DNA from: Ascidia mentula | Taxonomy: Eukaryota; Chordata; Ascidiacea; Phlebobranchia; Ascidiidae | Direction: 5' to 3' | NCBI GenBank assembly: GCA_947561715.1 | Contig: OX387202.1 | Span: 5,035,001 to 5,099,000 of the forward strand | DNA length: 64,000 bases | Shown: one piece after another, positions 1-9,684 of the stretch | Numbering within the stretch: position 1 is the first letter of the stretch | Layout: every line of letters starts with the position of its first letter | The notes under the pieces: model-generated | The model's database searches: none | Told to the model about the DNA's origin: nothing | What the model saw: only the letters and a program-made list of their open reading frames with translations | Translations under genes and position numbers: made by a program

Positions 1-536
1 AATCTTGTGGTTAAATATACATTAAGTAATTAACACCAACTCGCTGCTTTATTGTTGATTTATGTCAGTTAAAATGGTTGGTTATGATATTTCATAAATC
101 CAAATACTAGGTATCGAATTATCAAAGCCTTGTTTCGAATTACCAAACCAACCTAACTTGTTTAAAGATGTCTGTTTTCTCTCAATCTCCTGTTATAATT
201 TCATATACCACCACACGCTTATCACCCACTCTGTTACTCTTACTGGTCGTTCATTCACACAGTTCTCTGCGCGATTTTCACATAGTTTCGTGTCTTGTCG
301 GTCTCAAACACTACAGCTTTGCTGGACAGGAAATTATCATTACTTTACACTCATTTACCACCACGGCTTGCATAGAGTTGTCTTTGTGTTCTGTAGTAAT
401 AATTCAGCCACATGTGTTGCAAGGACAGCAATGTTGCACCGCTATAACTTGTACACATTTTATGTCAGTTGTTAACACACGTGGCAAATTTCTCATTATC
501 TAACTGTTGTATATTTTTGTTCATTCATGCATATAA
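1..536. other. 5' flank module of a lost zinc-finger gene (left arm)
   Basis: Non-coding DNA that matches the 5' flank found upstream of every intact zinc-finger gene in the window, for example 5280-5760 and 13250-13760. It includes one CACGTG site at 478-483. The match stops abruptly at about 537, where the PLE-B fragment begins. The zinc-finger gene itself would lie left of the window. The short open frames here recur as frame shadows in every unit and are not credible genes. Confidence 0.6.
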
Positions 537-540
537 TAGG

Positions 541-1197
541 GAAACAAACACGACGCAGGTGGGTGGTACATTGGAATTCTTGGACGTTCTCCATGTTATT
601 CCACGAGATTCTTGGTTGGATTTTGAAACCAAAGACTTCACTAAGCCGACAAGTGTTGGGCGTACATTCATCAATGGAATGTCACATTATCCCCAGCACA
701 TCTTTAAGGCAATTGTGTACGGGGAGGCTGTAAGGATGCGCCGCTTAAATGAGGAGCAAGAAGATTACATTGAAAGCCTCAATCGCCTCCAGAAAAAGTG
801 TGCTGCCTCAGAATTTCCAATGCGCAAAACGAAAAAACTCATTGCTATTGCGCGTAATTGGAAGGAGAGGTTTGGGCCTAAAAACAACCACGAGGAAAAT
901 ACCGGCGCCAACAAGTGTATATACTGGGGTACATTCTTCCCAAGCTATATGTCGCTTTCTGCCAAAGACAAAGAACTGGAACCGAATGCCAGGGTAACTT
1001 TTAAAAAACCACGGACATTGCAAAGTTGGCTAACTTCCTTTAAAGCAACTGCCACAGTCACCCACACGGGGCCGGGCTATTCAAAGCCTTGTGGTAGCTG
1101 CGGCCTGTGTGGACACTGCAAGGGTCTCAAAAGCATGGTGGATGAGGTTCATCATGTCGGCACTCCGTCTGGTTTGGTGAAGCTCCACGACCAATGA
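541..1197 (+). pseudogene. PLE-B reverse transcriptase C-terminus plus Cys-rich knuckle
   Basis: The open frame reads into the element from flanking DNA; element-type protein begins near 541. Seen in order: an RT tail with a LEFLDV stretch followed by the FTKPT and IVYGEA blocks that match the end of Penelope RTs (YRKPTHT and RAVV regions in other members), a charged linker, and a Cys-rich motif CGSCGLCGHC at about residues 205-214. A Cys-rich knuckle between RT and endonuclease is known in several PLE clades. The palm-domain catalytic motifs are missing because of 5' truncation. One in-frame stop separates this part from the endonuclease, so the copy is dead. Confidence 0.75.
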
Positions 1198-1539
1198 AGC
1201 TGCACCAATTATGGCATATATGTGGCAATATGCAGAATATGTCATGACAAATATGTGGGACAAACTAAAAACAAGTTTTCCACCAGATGGAACCAACATC
1301 GACAAATGTGGAGAACTTTTAACACCAGGGCCACGGGTGACAAAAGTGCATTACTCCGCCATTACGAAGTGCACCACCATCAACAATTCAGCGAAAGACC
1401 AAAGCTAGCTGAATGCTACTCTGTGGTGTTTTTACAACAACCGCCCATGGACCAATTGGACATATACGAGGACAAATGGCACAAACACTTAAACGCAAAA
1501 ATCAACATTCAAAAATTAATTTTACCGTCAGTTACGTGA
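1198..1539 (+). pseudogene. PLE-B GIY-YIG endonuclease domain
   Basis: Same frame as the upstream RT tail, just past the stop. The GIY signature is at 1213-1221 (NYGIYVAICRIC) and the YIG counterpart, YVGQT, at 1252-1266. The expected Arg follows in FSTRWNQH, then an ALLRHY block, the LAECYSVVFLQ strand and a C-terminal INIQKLILP motif. This order is the standard one for the endonuclease that nicks the target in canonical Penelope elements. The same C-terminal block recurs in the PLE-C copy near 25047-25250, showing that the two families are related. The domain looks complete, but it is cut off from its RT. Confidence 0.8.
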
Positions 1540-1773
1540 CCCTCCACCCATTTCATTTCATTTATTTATTTTATTTATTTTATTACAATCTTTTTATCGT
1601 TGTTTCACCTGATTAACCAATGTACGCCTGTGGTGATAAAAAAGTAGGTCACTTGTAACATCTGATCAGAGCGTCGTGCAGTATGTTAGCACCAGAGGTT
1701 TCTACTGTTCGGCCAGTTTTATCGTTTTATCATTTTTAGCGTCTAACTATGTCTTTTCTGTTTATTTTGTTTG

Positions 1774-1816
1774 TAGAACTGAAGATGCTTTAATAAAAAG
1801 CGAAACATGTTTTCTA
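1774..1816 (+). ncRNA. hammerhead-ribozyme-like motif of PLE-B
   Basis: Read 5' to 3': helix I strand UAGAA (1774-1778), core CUGAAGA (1779-1785), one extra U, helix II GCUUU/AAAGC (1787-1791 with 1797-1801), GAA (1802-1804), self-complementary ACAUGU as helix III (1805-1810), a U at the cleavage position (1811), then UUCUA (1812-1816), which pairs perfectly with the first strand. Minimal type-I hammerheads with very short helix III are known in the terminal repeats of Penelope-like elements and can act as dimers. The extra base after A9 departs from the textbook core, so activity is unproven. Confidence 0.6.
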
Positions 1817-1900
1817 AAACCAGAAGCGTGGACACAAAGTTGTAAAAGTAACATTTAAAATTGAATTGATGGTTAACTTGTGTCACGTGAAAGAAGTGCT

Positions 1901-2620
1901 GCTGGTTAGGTAGATTTCATGAAGTAAAAACATTTTATTGCTTTCCCATTATACCACTTTACTTACTATTTCAATGAAAAAAAAGAGTTTTTAATGTTTA
2001 AAAAAGATTATAAACATTTCTCTGTAAACACACGTGACGAAAACACAATGATATGCATGAATCGACACAAACATACGACAGTTAGATTATGAGACATTTG
2101 CCACGTGTGTCAACAACTGACATAAAATGTTTAAAATTATAATTGAGCAACATTGTTGTGTTGGCATTAAAACGACACAAATGAATACTGAAAATCTGTT
2201 CATGCTTCAAGATAATCTGTGCAACACATGCGGCTATTTCTACAGAACACAAAGACAACTAATGCAAGCCGTGGTGCTAAAGAGTGTGGGGTAATAATAA
2301 CTTTCTATCCTGCAAAGCTGCAGCGTTTGTGACCGACAAGACACGAAACTATGTGAAAATCGCACAGGGAACTGTGTGAACGAACGACTAGAAGAGTAAC
2401 AAGCATGTGGTTATATATGAAATTACTACAAGATTTTTGTCCTGTGCCCATGTATATTTATTAGTATAACAAGTTGAAGGAAAGTTTAACGTGGTAATAC
2501 CATCAATTAGGGTTCTTTACAATTCTGTTGCTTCACAGAAGAAAGAATTTGATCTGAATCTCAAAACAAGAAATAAATAGGCAAATGCAAACAAAACTGT
2601 TCTTAAGCTTACTAGCATAT
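1901..2620. other. right arm: mirror copy of the zinc-finger 5' flank
   Basis: Non-coding. From about 1945 it matches the reverse complement of the 5' flank, including the TCCCATTATACCA stretch and a CACGTG site near 2031. It leads into the plus-strand finger relic, as in the other units. No gene is seen. Confidence 0.6.
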
Positions 2621-2624
2621 GTAA

Positions 2625-2960
2625 CGAACCATACTTACCATAAAGATTTCAGTCAATCAAGCCATTTAACGAAGCACTTTCGAACTCACACTGGAAAGAC
2701 CATTTAAATGCAACATTTGTCAAAAATATTATAAAAAATCTTCATCTATTGAAATTCCACCACGCAGGTATCAAACCATATGATTGTGAGGTTTGTAAAA
2801 AAGCTTCCACTGAATTTAAGCAATTAAAGAAAACGCAAACAAACTCATATTGGAGATAAAAACCTTCAACTGTAACCTATGTGATAAAGCTTTCTGCAGT
2901 TTAGTCTCTCACACAAATCACGTTGGAACACAAGGAGTGGAACTGTTTTAGATGTTCTAT
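2625..2960 (+). pseudogene. decayed C2H2 zinc-finger relic, type 2
   Basis: Broken finger pieces lie in several frames: a FSQSSHL-type helix with HFRTHTGK near 2645-2700, a CNIC-type start near 2710, a CEVCKKAST piece near 2790, and CNLCDKAFCSLVS near 2870-2920. Many zinc ligands and the frame are lost. Its closest relative is the inverted relic at 56091-56400 in the last unit, not the relics in units between 7 and 52 kb. This suggests an older subtype at the two ends of the array. Confidence 0.6.
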
Positions 2961-3540
2961 GGGACTGCTAAATGTTTGTATTCTGAAAAAGGATATAGTT
3001 CTGCATTTTTGGGAGAGTTATAACGTACATAGAATGATTGACCGCCTTTGTCGCAAACCACGTTTTGCTACTGAACGAATTTCTAGCCGTTGCAATGGAA
3101 TTAATACTTTCAAATAATTGCCAGGCCACTCGTTGGCTACGCTTGCTTATATATCACAGACGTCAATGTATCACCTCACCAAGCCGATATTCAAAGCCAA
3201 ATGTCGTATTCTGGGAAAAATTCTGAAAGTATTCTTTTCCATCACAACAGCGTTACAATATTCACAATATAATTTTTTATCATTAGTTTTCATGTACATT
3301 TTACTACATAAATCATTGGAAATTTTCCTTGAAGTGCACGTGACATGGAAATTAAATTAAAAAATAACTAAACTATGAAATGGAGTTTTGTCAGGCTTTG
3401 TGCGACATATTTTTTGTTGGAATTTTACTGGCAGTCAGTTACTAGTTCTTTTCTTACATATCCAGGTTTTTATTTGCATACTTTAATTTTTAATTTTTTA
3501 ATCCTTATTTAATTTTTATTGAGGTACTTTCCTTTATTTG
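2961..3540. other. tail block T (type 2)
   Basis: Non-coding tail downstream of the finger relic. It is repeated in reverse at about 55590-56090. The short open frames recur in both copies (the VLLLNEFLAVAMELIL stretch) but have no recognisable domain and sit in decayed sequence. At about 3541 the match switches to block N. Confidence 0.45.
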
Positions 3541-4498
3541 GCATCGCAAGCGACAGCAACCAGGTGATAGTGGATAAGTGAGATACGCCCGTCTTATCGC
3601 AGACAAGATGCCTGCAGGGTTCGTTCAAACCGCATCGAACTGGGTTTCGAGGACATGCATTCAAGCAAAAGATAAGCTCTCCTCTGTCTGAAAAATAGAA
3701 GGAAGCCAGGAACAAAATTATCCGTCGCAAAAACACCAGAGACCCGACTACATAAAGGGAGCAGATGGGTAGCAAGTACAGTGGTTATAATTCCGGCTGA
3801 CAACTTGGTTCGGATAATTGGTCGCGTATCAGAATCAGAGCCCGGTGTGGAGTCATAGCATACTCGGGTATACAACACCTATTTAGTTTCAAAAATCTGA
3901 GACGCATTAGACGTAATGTTTCGAATTTTGTTTCAATGCTGCAACCAAGCATCAAGTCCAACCACCTGTTTTTTTTTCAATTTAGATCTTTACGTTATGT
4001 GCTGACATAAACGCAATGTTTCCTGCCTTTCCATCTAATAATTTATCAGTGTTTTAAAACTATATGGCGTTACTGCTATTTGATTCGTTGTACAAATTCA
4101 GTTGTTGTTAATGAGTGAAATTGGGAAAGTAAAGCTTATGTCAACAACACATGTATTTTTTATTAAATGTTGAATCAGTCCGAAAAGTTCTAAGTAACCT
4201 GCACGAAAATATTTTTCAACTTACATCTGTTAAATTAGCTTTTCATGCATCGTAGCAGAAATCATCAGTATTTATATTTGCATGACTGTGATTGACCTTG
4301 TTTTTACATAAATAATTTCAAAGTAGTCTTCAGATGAATCATCCACGCGAAGATTCCAAATTGTGTTAATTCAAGTTTGTCCATTTCGAATTAATACAAC
4401 GTGCAGTAAGATGTCGCCTTTGACAAAAAAGCTTTGTCACATAAGTTACAGTTGAATTTTTTTACTAAAAATTAAAATATTTTTCACAAAATTTGCAT
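3541..4498. repeat. block N (partial), unclassified repeat
   Basis: Copy of a block also found at about 19890-20640, 29131-30330, 39441-40735 and 55031-55590, and reversed at 60790-61920. It lies immediately 3' of the zinc-finger genes. Several overlapping minus- and plus-strand frames of about 90-100 codons are open in some copies and closed in others, which argues against coding. I recognise no domain. This copy lacks the left part that begins GGCTGATTCCCACTGG elsewhere. Confidence 0.5.
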
Positions 4499-5098
4499 TT
4501 AAATGGTTTCTCCAGTGTGAGTTCGAACGTGTGTCCTCAAATGGCTTGATTGACTGAAAGCTTTATCACAAATCCTGCATTTAAATGGTTTCTCTCCAGT
4601 GTGAATTCGTTGATGAATCTGCAATTGTTGACGAGTTTTGAAACATTTTTCGCATACATCACATCTGAAAGGTTGTTCTCCTGTATGAATTCGAACGTGT
4701 GCCGTTCGAGAACTTGATTGATAAAAAGCTTTATCACAAATCTTACATTTAAATGGTTTCTCTCCGGTATGAATTCGAAAGTGCTTCGTTTGAGAGCTTG
4801 ATGTAGTAAAAGCTTTATCACATATGTTACATTTAAATGGTTTCTCTCCAGTATGAATTCGTTCGTGTACAATTCGATGACTTGATGTACTGAAAGCCTT
4901 ATCGCAAATCCTACACTCAAATGGTTTCTCTCCAGTGTGAATTCGTCCGTGTACCATTCGATCACTTGATGTACTGAATGCTTTATCACAAATGTTGCAC
5001 TTGAATGGTTTCTCTCCTGTGTGAATTCGTAGATGTTTCTTTAGATAAGATTTCTGAGTGAAAACCTTAGAACATAACGTACACTTACAGGGATTCAT
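4499..5098 (-). CDS. seven-finger C2H2 zinc-finger protein (unit A)
   Basis: 199 codons: MNP followed by exactly seven 28-residue C2H2 fingers, with no other domain. All seven keep Cys-Cys-His-His, and linkers are TGEKP except TGEQP after finger 5. Recognition residues at helix positions -1,2,3,6 are QSYK, TSDV, TSHV, TSSK, QSSA, TQQI and QSHT. Fingers 2, 3 and 5 have Arg, and finger 4 Gln, at the position usually held by Leu. The start is the conserved ATG of the MNP-C-K-C-TLC opening shared by all family members; a stop lies about 22 codons upstream in the related gene at 59980. Expected role: nuclear, sequence-specific DNA binding. No effector domain is visible; one could sit on an upstream exon. 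Nearly identical to the gene at 40736-41335. Confidence 0.85.
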   Translation of the reverse strand: MNPCKCTLCSKVFTQKSYLKKHLRIHTGEKPFKCNICDKAFSTSSDRMVHGRIHTGEKPFECRICDKAFSTSSHRIVHERIHTGEKPFKCNICDKAFTTSSSQTKHFRIHTGEKPFKCKICDKAFYQSSSRTAHVRIHTGEQPFRCDVCEKCFKTRQQLQIHQRIHTGEKPFKCRICDKAFSQSSHLRTHVRTHTGETI

Positions 5099-6084
5099 TC
5101 TGTAAACTTTTTCAGAGCAATATTTCAGAACTTTTCCCTCTTTAATTCTTCTTATATATCAGATGTTGTTTGATTCGTAAAACGTTTTTCCACTGTGAAG
5201 CAACAGAATTGCCACTAACCATAATTGAAGGTTTAAATCGATAAACTTTGCTTCTACTTGCTATAGCAACAAATATTTATGTGCAGAACAAAATCCTGTA
5301 GTTAATTATACATTGATTAATTTACAGCAACTCGCTGCTTTATTGTTGATTTTCATCAGTTAAAATAATTAGTTTTGGTATTCATAGTTCCAAATACTAG
5401 GTATCGAATTATCTGTTTTCTGTCAATCTCCTGTTATAATTTCATATACCTCCACATGCTTCCCACTTACTCTGCTAATCTTACTAGTCGTTCGTTCACA
5501 CAGTTCCCTGTGCGATTTTCACATAGTTTCGTGTCTTGTTTGTCACGAACGCTGCAGCTTTGCTGGACAGGAAGTTATTAACACTTTACACTCATTTACC
5601 ACCACGGCTTGCATAGAGTTGTCTTTGTGTTCTGTAGTAATAAATCAACCACACGAGTTGCACGGACAGCAATGTTGCACCTCTATAATTTGTTCACATT
5701 TTATACCAGTTGTTAACACACGTGCAAATTTATCATAAATTATCTGTTGTATATTTGTGTCCATTCATGCATATAATTGGATTCTCGTCACGTGTGTTTA
5801 CAGTAAAATATTTGTAATCTTTTTTAATTATTTGAAACACGTTTTTAAACGGCACAAATATACCGAATTATTAATGTTAACACTCAACACTCCGTTTAGA
5901 ATGTATAACTGTGGTTATCAAAATCATCTTTACATCAATGTAGAAACAATTTCGTATAATTTCGTTGAAAATTATTCATGCATGTCAAGATAAATGAAGT
6001 CAAACTTAAAGTGTTTCCATGGCAAGCTTCCTACAAGATTTTGTTCACAGCTTAATTGATATACACTGGAGATACAACATTACC
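5099..6084. other. 5' flank of the unit A zinc-finger gene
   Basis: Upstream flank of the minus-strand gene, repeated in every unit. It is probably promoter and 5' UTR and holds a CACGTG pair. The small open frames at 5375-5581 and 5757-5993 recur as shadows in other units and lack any domain. Confidence 0.5.
5719..5794. promoter_or_regulatory. paired CACGTG sites
   Basis: CACGTG at 5719-5724 and again at 5789-5794, 70 bp apart start to start, each inside a conserved stretch (TTAACACACGTG and CTCGTCACGTGTG). The same pair is kept in the flanks of other units and in the mirror flanks. CACGTG is the classic E-box bound by bHLH-zipper factors. A regulatory role is inferred; recent duplication alone could explain part of the conservation. 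Confidence 0.35.
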
Positions 6085-6427
6085 CTGCAGTTCTCGCAGC
6101 TAAGTTTTAGTCATGATAGGAAATCCTTCTACACGATAACGGAAACATCCGGCCTGGAACGAAATGCACGCTTTATCCGTTCCAGTGATCGAACAAGGCA
6201 CATTCTAACTCATAATGATGAGAAACCATTCAAGTGCGCAATTTGTTAAAACTTTCCTTTTTTTAACAAATTGCACAGTTGAACTGTTTCCCTCCAGTGT
6301 GAGTCAAAATGTGACTTGTTCGATCACTGGAACGGATAAAGCGTGAATTTCGTTCCAGGCCGGATGTTTCCGCTATCGTGTATTTGATTTCCTATCATGA
6401 CTAAAAACTTAGCTGCGAGAACTGCAG
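6085..6427. repeat. 343-bp palindrome of finger relic sequence (unit A)
   Basis: Both ends are CTGCAG within the same context (TCTCGCAGCTAAG and its reverse complement). The axis is near 6256, where GCAATTTGTTAAAA meets TTTTTTAACAAATTGC across about 6 bp. Arms of about 165 bp differ at only a few sites. Each arm encodes the back half of an old finger (RSSDRTRHILTH) running into a FKCAIC start, both pointing toward the axis. Weaker similarity extends outward into the flanks. It marks the centre of the head-to-head unit. Confidence 0.75.
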
Positions 6428-7690
6428 AGTAAATTTGTACCAATCTGTTTTCGAAAGTTCGTAGGATGCATCGTAAAAAATACTTCTAGTTTGGCTTCGT
6501 TTATCTTTCCATGCATTTTAATAAGCCTTACAAAAATGCGTTTATATACATTGAAAACTATTGCAAATATATATTGCACTGATATTGAATTGGGTGTTAA
6601 CATTTAGCTCTATCAGTTACCAAGCAGTTTCGTTTGGCCATAGTGCGCCTCACGGTGGTTCGTGTCTGTTGTTTGCTAGTATAGGGTAACCACCTGATCA
6701 ACGTGTACCGAAAGGTACCACAAAGCGGAAATCAGTGTGCACACAAGAGTAAAATCTAGCACAGTGCCAACAACTGCACTGATGAGACCCTACAGGTCTG
6801 ATCACTGTTGTCCTGGAGCATGCTGATGAACGTGGTATACGTTAAAATACCAAAATTATTTCGCCGAAATGACAGTCGCGTCGAAACAGTGCATGTATAC
6901 CCTGTCTACAGCTCTCATAGATAATAAACATTTCTGTGTAAACACACGTGACAAGAACCCATTGATATGCATGAATGAACACAAATAAAGGCAGTTAGAT
7001 TATGAGAAATTTGCCACGTGTGCTAACATCTGACATAAAATGTGCCAAATTAAAATTGTGTAACAATGTTGTGTTGGCAAAAAAACGACTCATTTGAATG
7101 TTGAACAATCACCCGATGCTTTTATATAATCCGCACAACACATGTGGCTGATCTATTACTACAGAACACAAAGACTCTATGCAAGCCGTGGTGATAAATA
7201 AGTGTAAAGTAATTATAACTTCCTGTCCAGCAAAGCTGTAGCGTTTGTGACCGGCAAGACACGAAACTATGTGAAAATCGCGCAGCAAAATTATGTGAAA
7301 ATCGCGCAGGGAAGTAAAGTTTACAGTTAAGATATGAAAGGCTTTGATAATTCGATGCCTAGAACTTGGAACCATTAAGTACCAAAACTAACAATTTAAC
7401 TGATGTAAATCAACAAATTATTGCATACCAGACGTTGTAACTACCATGAAGCAATGAGTTTATGTTTGAATTGGTCGGAATAATGTTTATTTTGTCTACA
7501 AGATTTTTGTCCTGTGAACGTATATACTTATTGGTATAACAAGTAGATGCAAGTTTATCGTGGTAATACCTTCAATTGTGTTTCATGGTAATTTTGTTGC
7601 ATCACAGTAGAAAAAACATTATCCGAATCATAAAACAAGAAATAATGAAGGAAATGCAAACAAAACAAGTAAAGGTGTTCTGGCACATGT
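6428..7690. other. mirror flank of unit A
   Basis: Reverse-complement counterpart of the 5' flank, more diverged than the left arm. It includes a local 23-bp tandem duplication near 7270-7315 (the GTGAAAATCGCGCAG stretch twice) that is also present at 15300-15355 and near 50765, marking units A, B and B' as close relatives. No credible gene is seen. Confidence 0.55.
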
Positions 7691-8059
7691 CATCGAATGT
7701 TACACGAGCGAATTCATACTTTACAAATGCAACATTTGTGATAAAGCTTTCAGCACATCAAGCTCTCGAACGATACACTTTCGAAATCATACTAGAGAGA
7801 AACCTTTTAGATACGATGTTTGCGAAAAATATTCCAAAACTCGTCAACAATTGATGATCCATCATCGATTTCACACTGGAAAAAAACTTTTGGATGTAAT
7901 ATTTGTGAAAAGGTTTTTAAAACTTTTGGAGGATTGCGAAAACACCGACGAATTCATACTAGAGAGAAACGATTCAAGTGCAAGATTTGTGGTAAGGCTT
8001 TCAGCCAATCGAGCCATTTAAAGAAACACGTTCGAACTTACATTGGAAAGACCATTTAA
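7691..8059 (+). pseudogene. plus-strand C2H2 finger relic (unit A)
   Basis: About four fingers are traceable. The first reads [17 protein letters not shown], the second has Tyr in place of its first Cys (FRYDVC), the third is [17 protein letters not shown] and the fourth [17 protein letters not shown], ending in a YIGKTI stop. The frame is broken between the second and third fingers, and linkers are eroded (TREKR). The relic is the divergent partner of the gene at 4499-5098 across the palindrome. Confidence 0.75.
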
Positions 8060-9684
8060 ATACAACATTTGTTAAGAATATTTTAAATATCTACATCAGA
8101 GTGACATCACATTGTAACACAAGGAGTGGAACTGTTTTAGATGTTCTATGGGACTGCAAAATATTTGTAAATTGAAAAAGAATATATTTTTGTGCATTTC
8201 GGGAGAGGTATATCGTACGGAGAATGAAGTCGGCCTTTGTCTCATTGCCAGTTTTGAAGGTGAACGAATTTCTAGTCGTTTGCAATAGCATTTATACTTT
8301 TAAAAGCTTGCGAGTCCATTTGTTGGCTACGTTTGCTCAGCCATTATATATCACAGAGTTCAATACAGTTCCGAGACAGCGCTAAAATTTTCACAATATA
8401 ATTTCTGCACTAGTTGGTGATGGATGTCTGGAGTTGGTTTAAAACATTCCTATAATGTTTGGAAGGCCAAAGTGAACACATTTGAGCAGAAAATTCATGT
8501 ACATTTTAACAATTTTTCCTTAAAGTGCATGTGAAATGGAAAATTAAACTAAAAAGTAATTAAACTATGAAATGGTCATTGCTTTTATTCATTTTTGGCG
8601 GAAAACGTAGCTTGATACGGCAACAGGTTTCTGAGATACAGCTGATCAAAGTTGCGTTTTTGCCGTTCCTATCGTAATCGTGCGAAATCGAGAATATTGT
8701 TGCGTGACGTCATACAAGGCGCTTCAGTCGTAAGGGAGCTGCCAGCGAGGCTTATGCGTAGAAATAGCCAGCGAGGCTTATACAGGAGCACAACTAGTGA
8801 ACAAGTGCAACAAACGGATTTTGATTGTTTATTTAAAATGCAAACGGAGGGTGGTTGTTTTGACCTATCAGGTCTTGTTTAGTTTCGTTGTAATAAATCT
8901 GTTGCTGGGACAAGGTGCTTTTGTGGTCAAACCTTATGTGATGTCATACTTTTTAAGTCTTAAAATCAAGGCATTGATGATTGCTAACATCATACATAAA
9001 CTTTTCGAAAACGTCAATTAGTACTTATTGAAGCGTTTTCGTTTTGTCCACTCCCGGCAGAAGATAAGTAATTTAATATTGGGGCTGGCAAACATCGCCG
9101 TGAAAAACCGACCAAACCTACTGAAACGATGTGGTTATTAATTAATCGTAGTTTAAGTACAATATTGGTGTAAAATCCGCTACAATCAACTACTAGTGTA
9201 CAAATTTTAGAGATTACAAAGGTTATGAAATCATCCACTGAGGTTAAAGTAATGACATGACGCATCAGAGTAACGTATTTTTGTATCGTGTCACAGCTTG
9301 ACCTTTGTGTTACCCTTATTTGAAAGTCGACCTATGTTTGAAACTATTCGATATCAACAATATAAGACGGTTTTCTTATGCAAACAATGCATTTATTTGC
9401 ATTGACGTAGAACCGAAATACTTTGAAAATATGTTTATTGTGGATGTAACTTTAGTTTTACGCAAAGTTCCCATGGCCAAATACACGACCAAGGAAACAT
9501 CCGGCTTGGAACGCAATGCATGCTTTATCCGTTCTGGTGATCAAACAAGGCTCATTTGGACTCACACTGGAGAGAAACAGTTCAAGTGCACAATTTGTTC
9601 AAAAATACTTCTCTTTTTGCTGCCAGGCATAGTAATTAATGGGAATTGCACTTCTGGCAATTAAGTTTCGAAAGTGTTTATTTG
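8060..9684. other. tail blocks T and L with a half finger
   Basis: Repeated non-coding sequence between the finger relic and PLE-A. Block L (about 8900-9600) is repeated at about 17000, 26300, 36600 and 52450. Near 9500-9600 it holds a finger remnant (the RSGDQTRLIWTHTGEK stretch then FKCTIC), the same kind of piece that makes up the palindromes. A minus-strand frame of 83 codons at 9014-9265 recurs in all L copies, but these are recent duplicates, so this is weak evidence for coding. Confidence 0.5.

Larger units (their letters stand above)
537..1900 (+). mobile_element. Penelope-like element fragment, family PLE-B
   Basis: A 5'-truncated Penelope-like retroelement. It keeps the C-terminal end of the reverse transcriptase, a Cys-rich knuckle, a GIY-YIG endonuclease and a 3' region with a hammerhead-like motif at 1774-1816. 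It replaces the palindromic centre that other units have: the left flank stops at about 537 and the right arm of the unit resumes at about 1945. No clear target-site duplication is seen, so insertion and later deletion cannot be told apart. The 3' limit is approximate. This family appears only once in the window. Confidence 0.8.

Noticed and set aside
158-503. Repeated short frames in the 5' flanks (about 60-135 codons in every unit)
   Set aside because: Several frames are open at once in the same stretch, with no domain and no consistent start; they are shadows in non-coding flank.
1222-1539. GIY-YIG domain considered as a bacterial UvrC-like or homing endonuclease
   Set aside because: It follows a Penelope RT tail and Cys-rich knuckle in the same frame and ends in the INIQKLILP block shared with PLE-C.
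4537-4989. 150-codon minus-strand frame overlapping the seven-finger gene (also 12315-12773, 40774-41226 and 47772-48230)
   Set aside because: It is the alternate frame of the 84-bp finger repeats; its repeated ERNHLNV-type pattern mirrors the linker and has no independent support.
4499-5098. Regular 84-bp repeats considered as a satellite or CRISPR-like array
   Set aside because: They translate into in-register C2H2 fingers with zinc ligands and TGEKP linkers; there are no unique spacers.
9014-9265. Minus-strand frame of 83-94 codons in block L, in five copies
   Set aside because: Copies are recent duplicates and some are broken; no domain, signal peptide or convincing composition.
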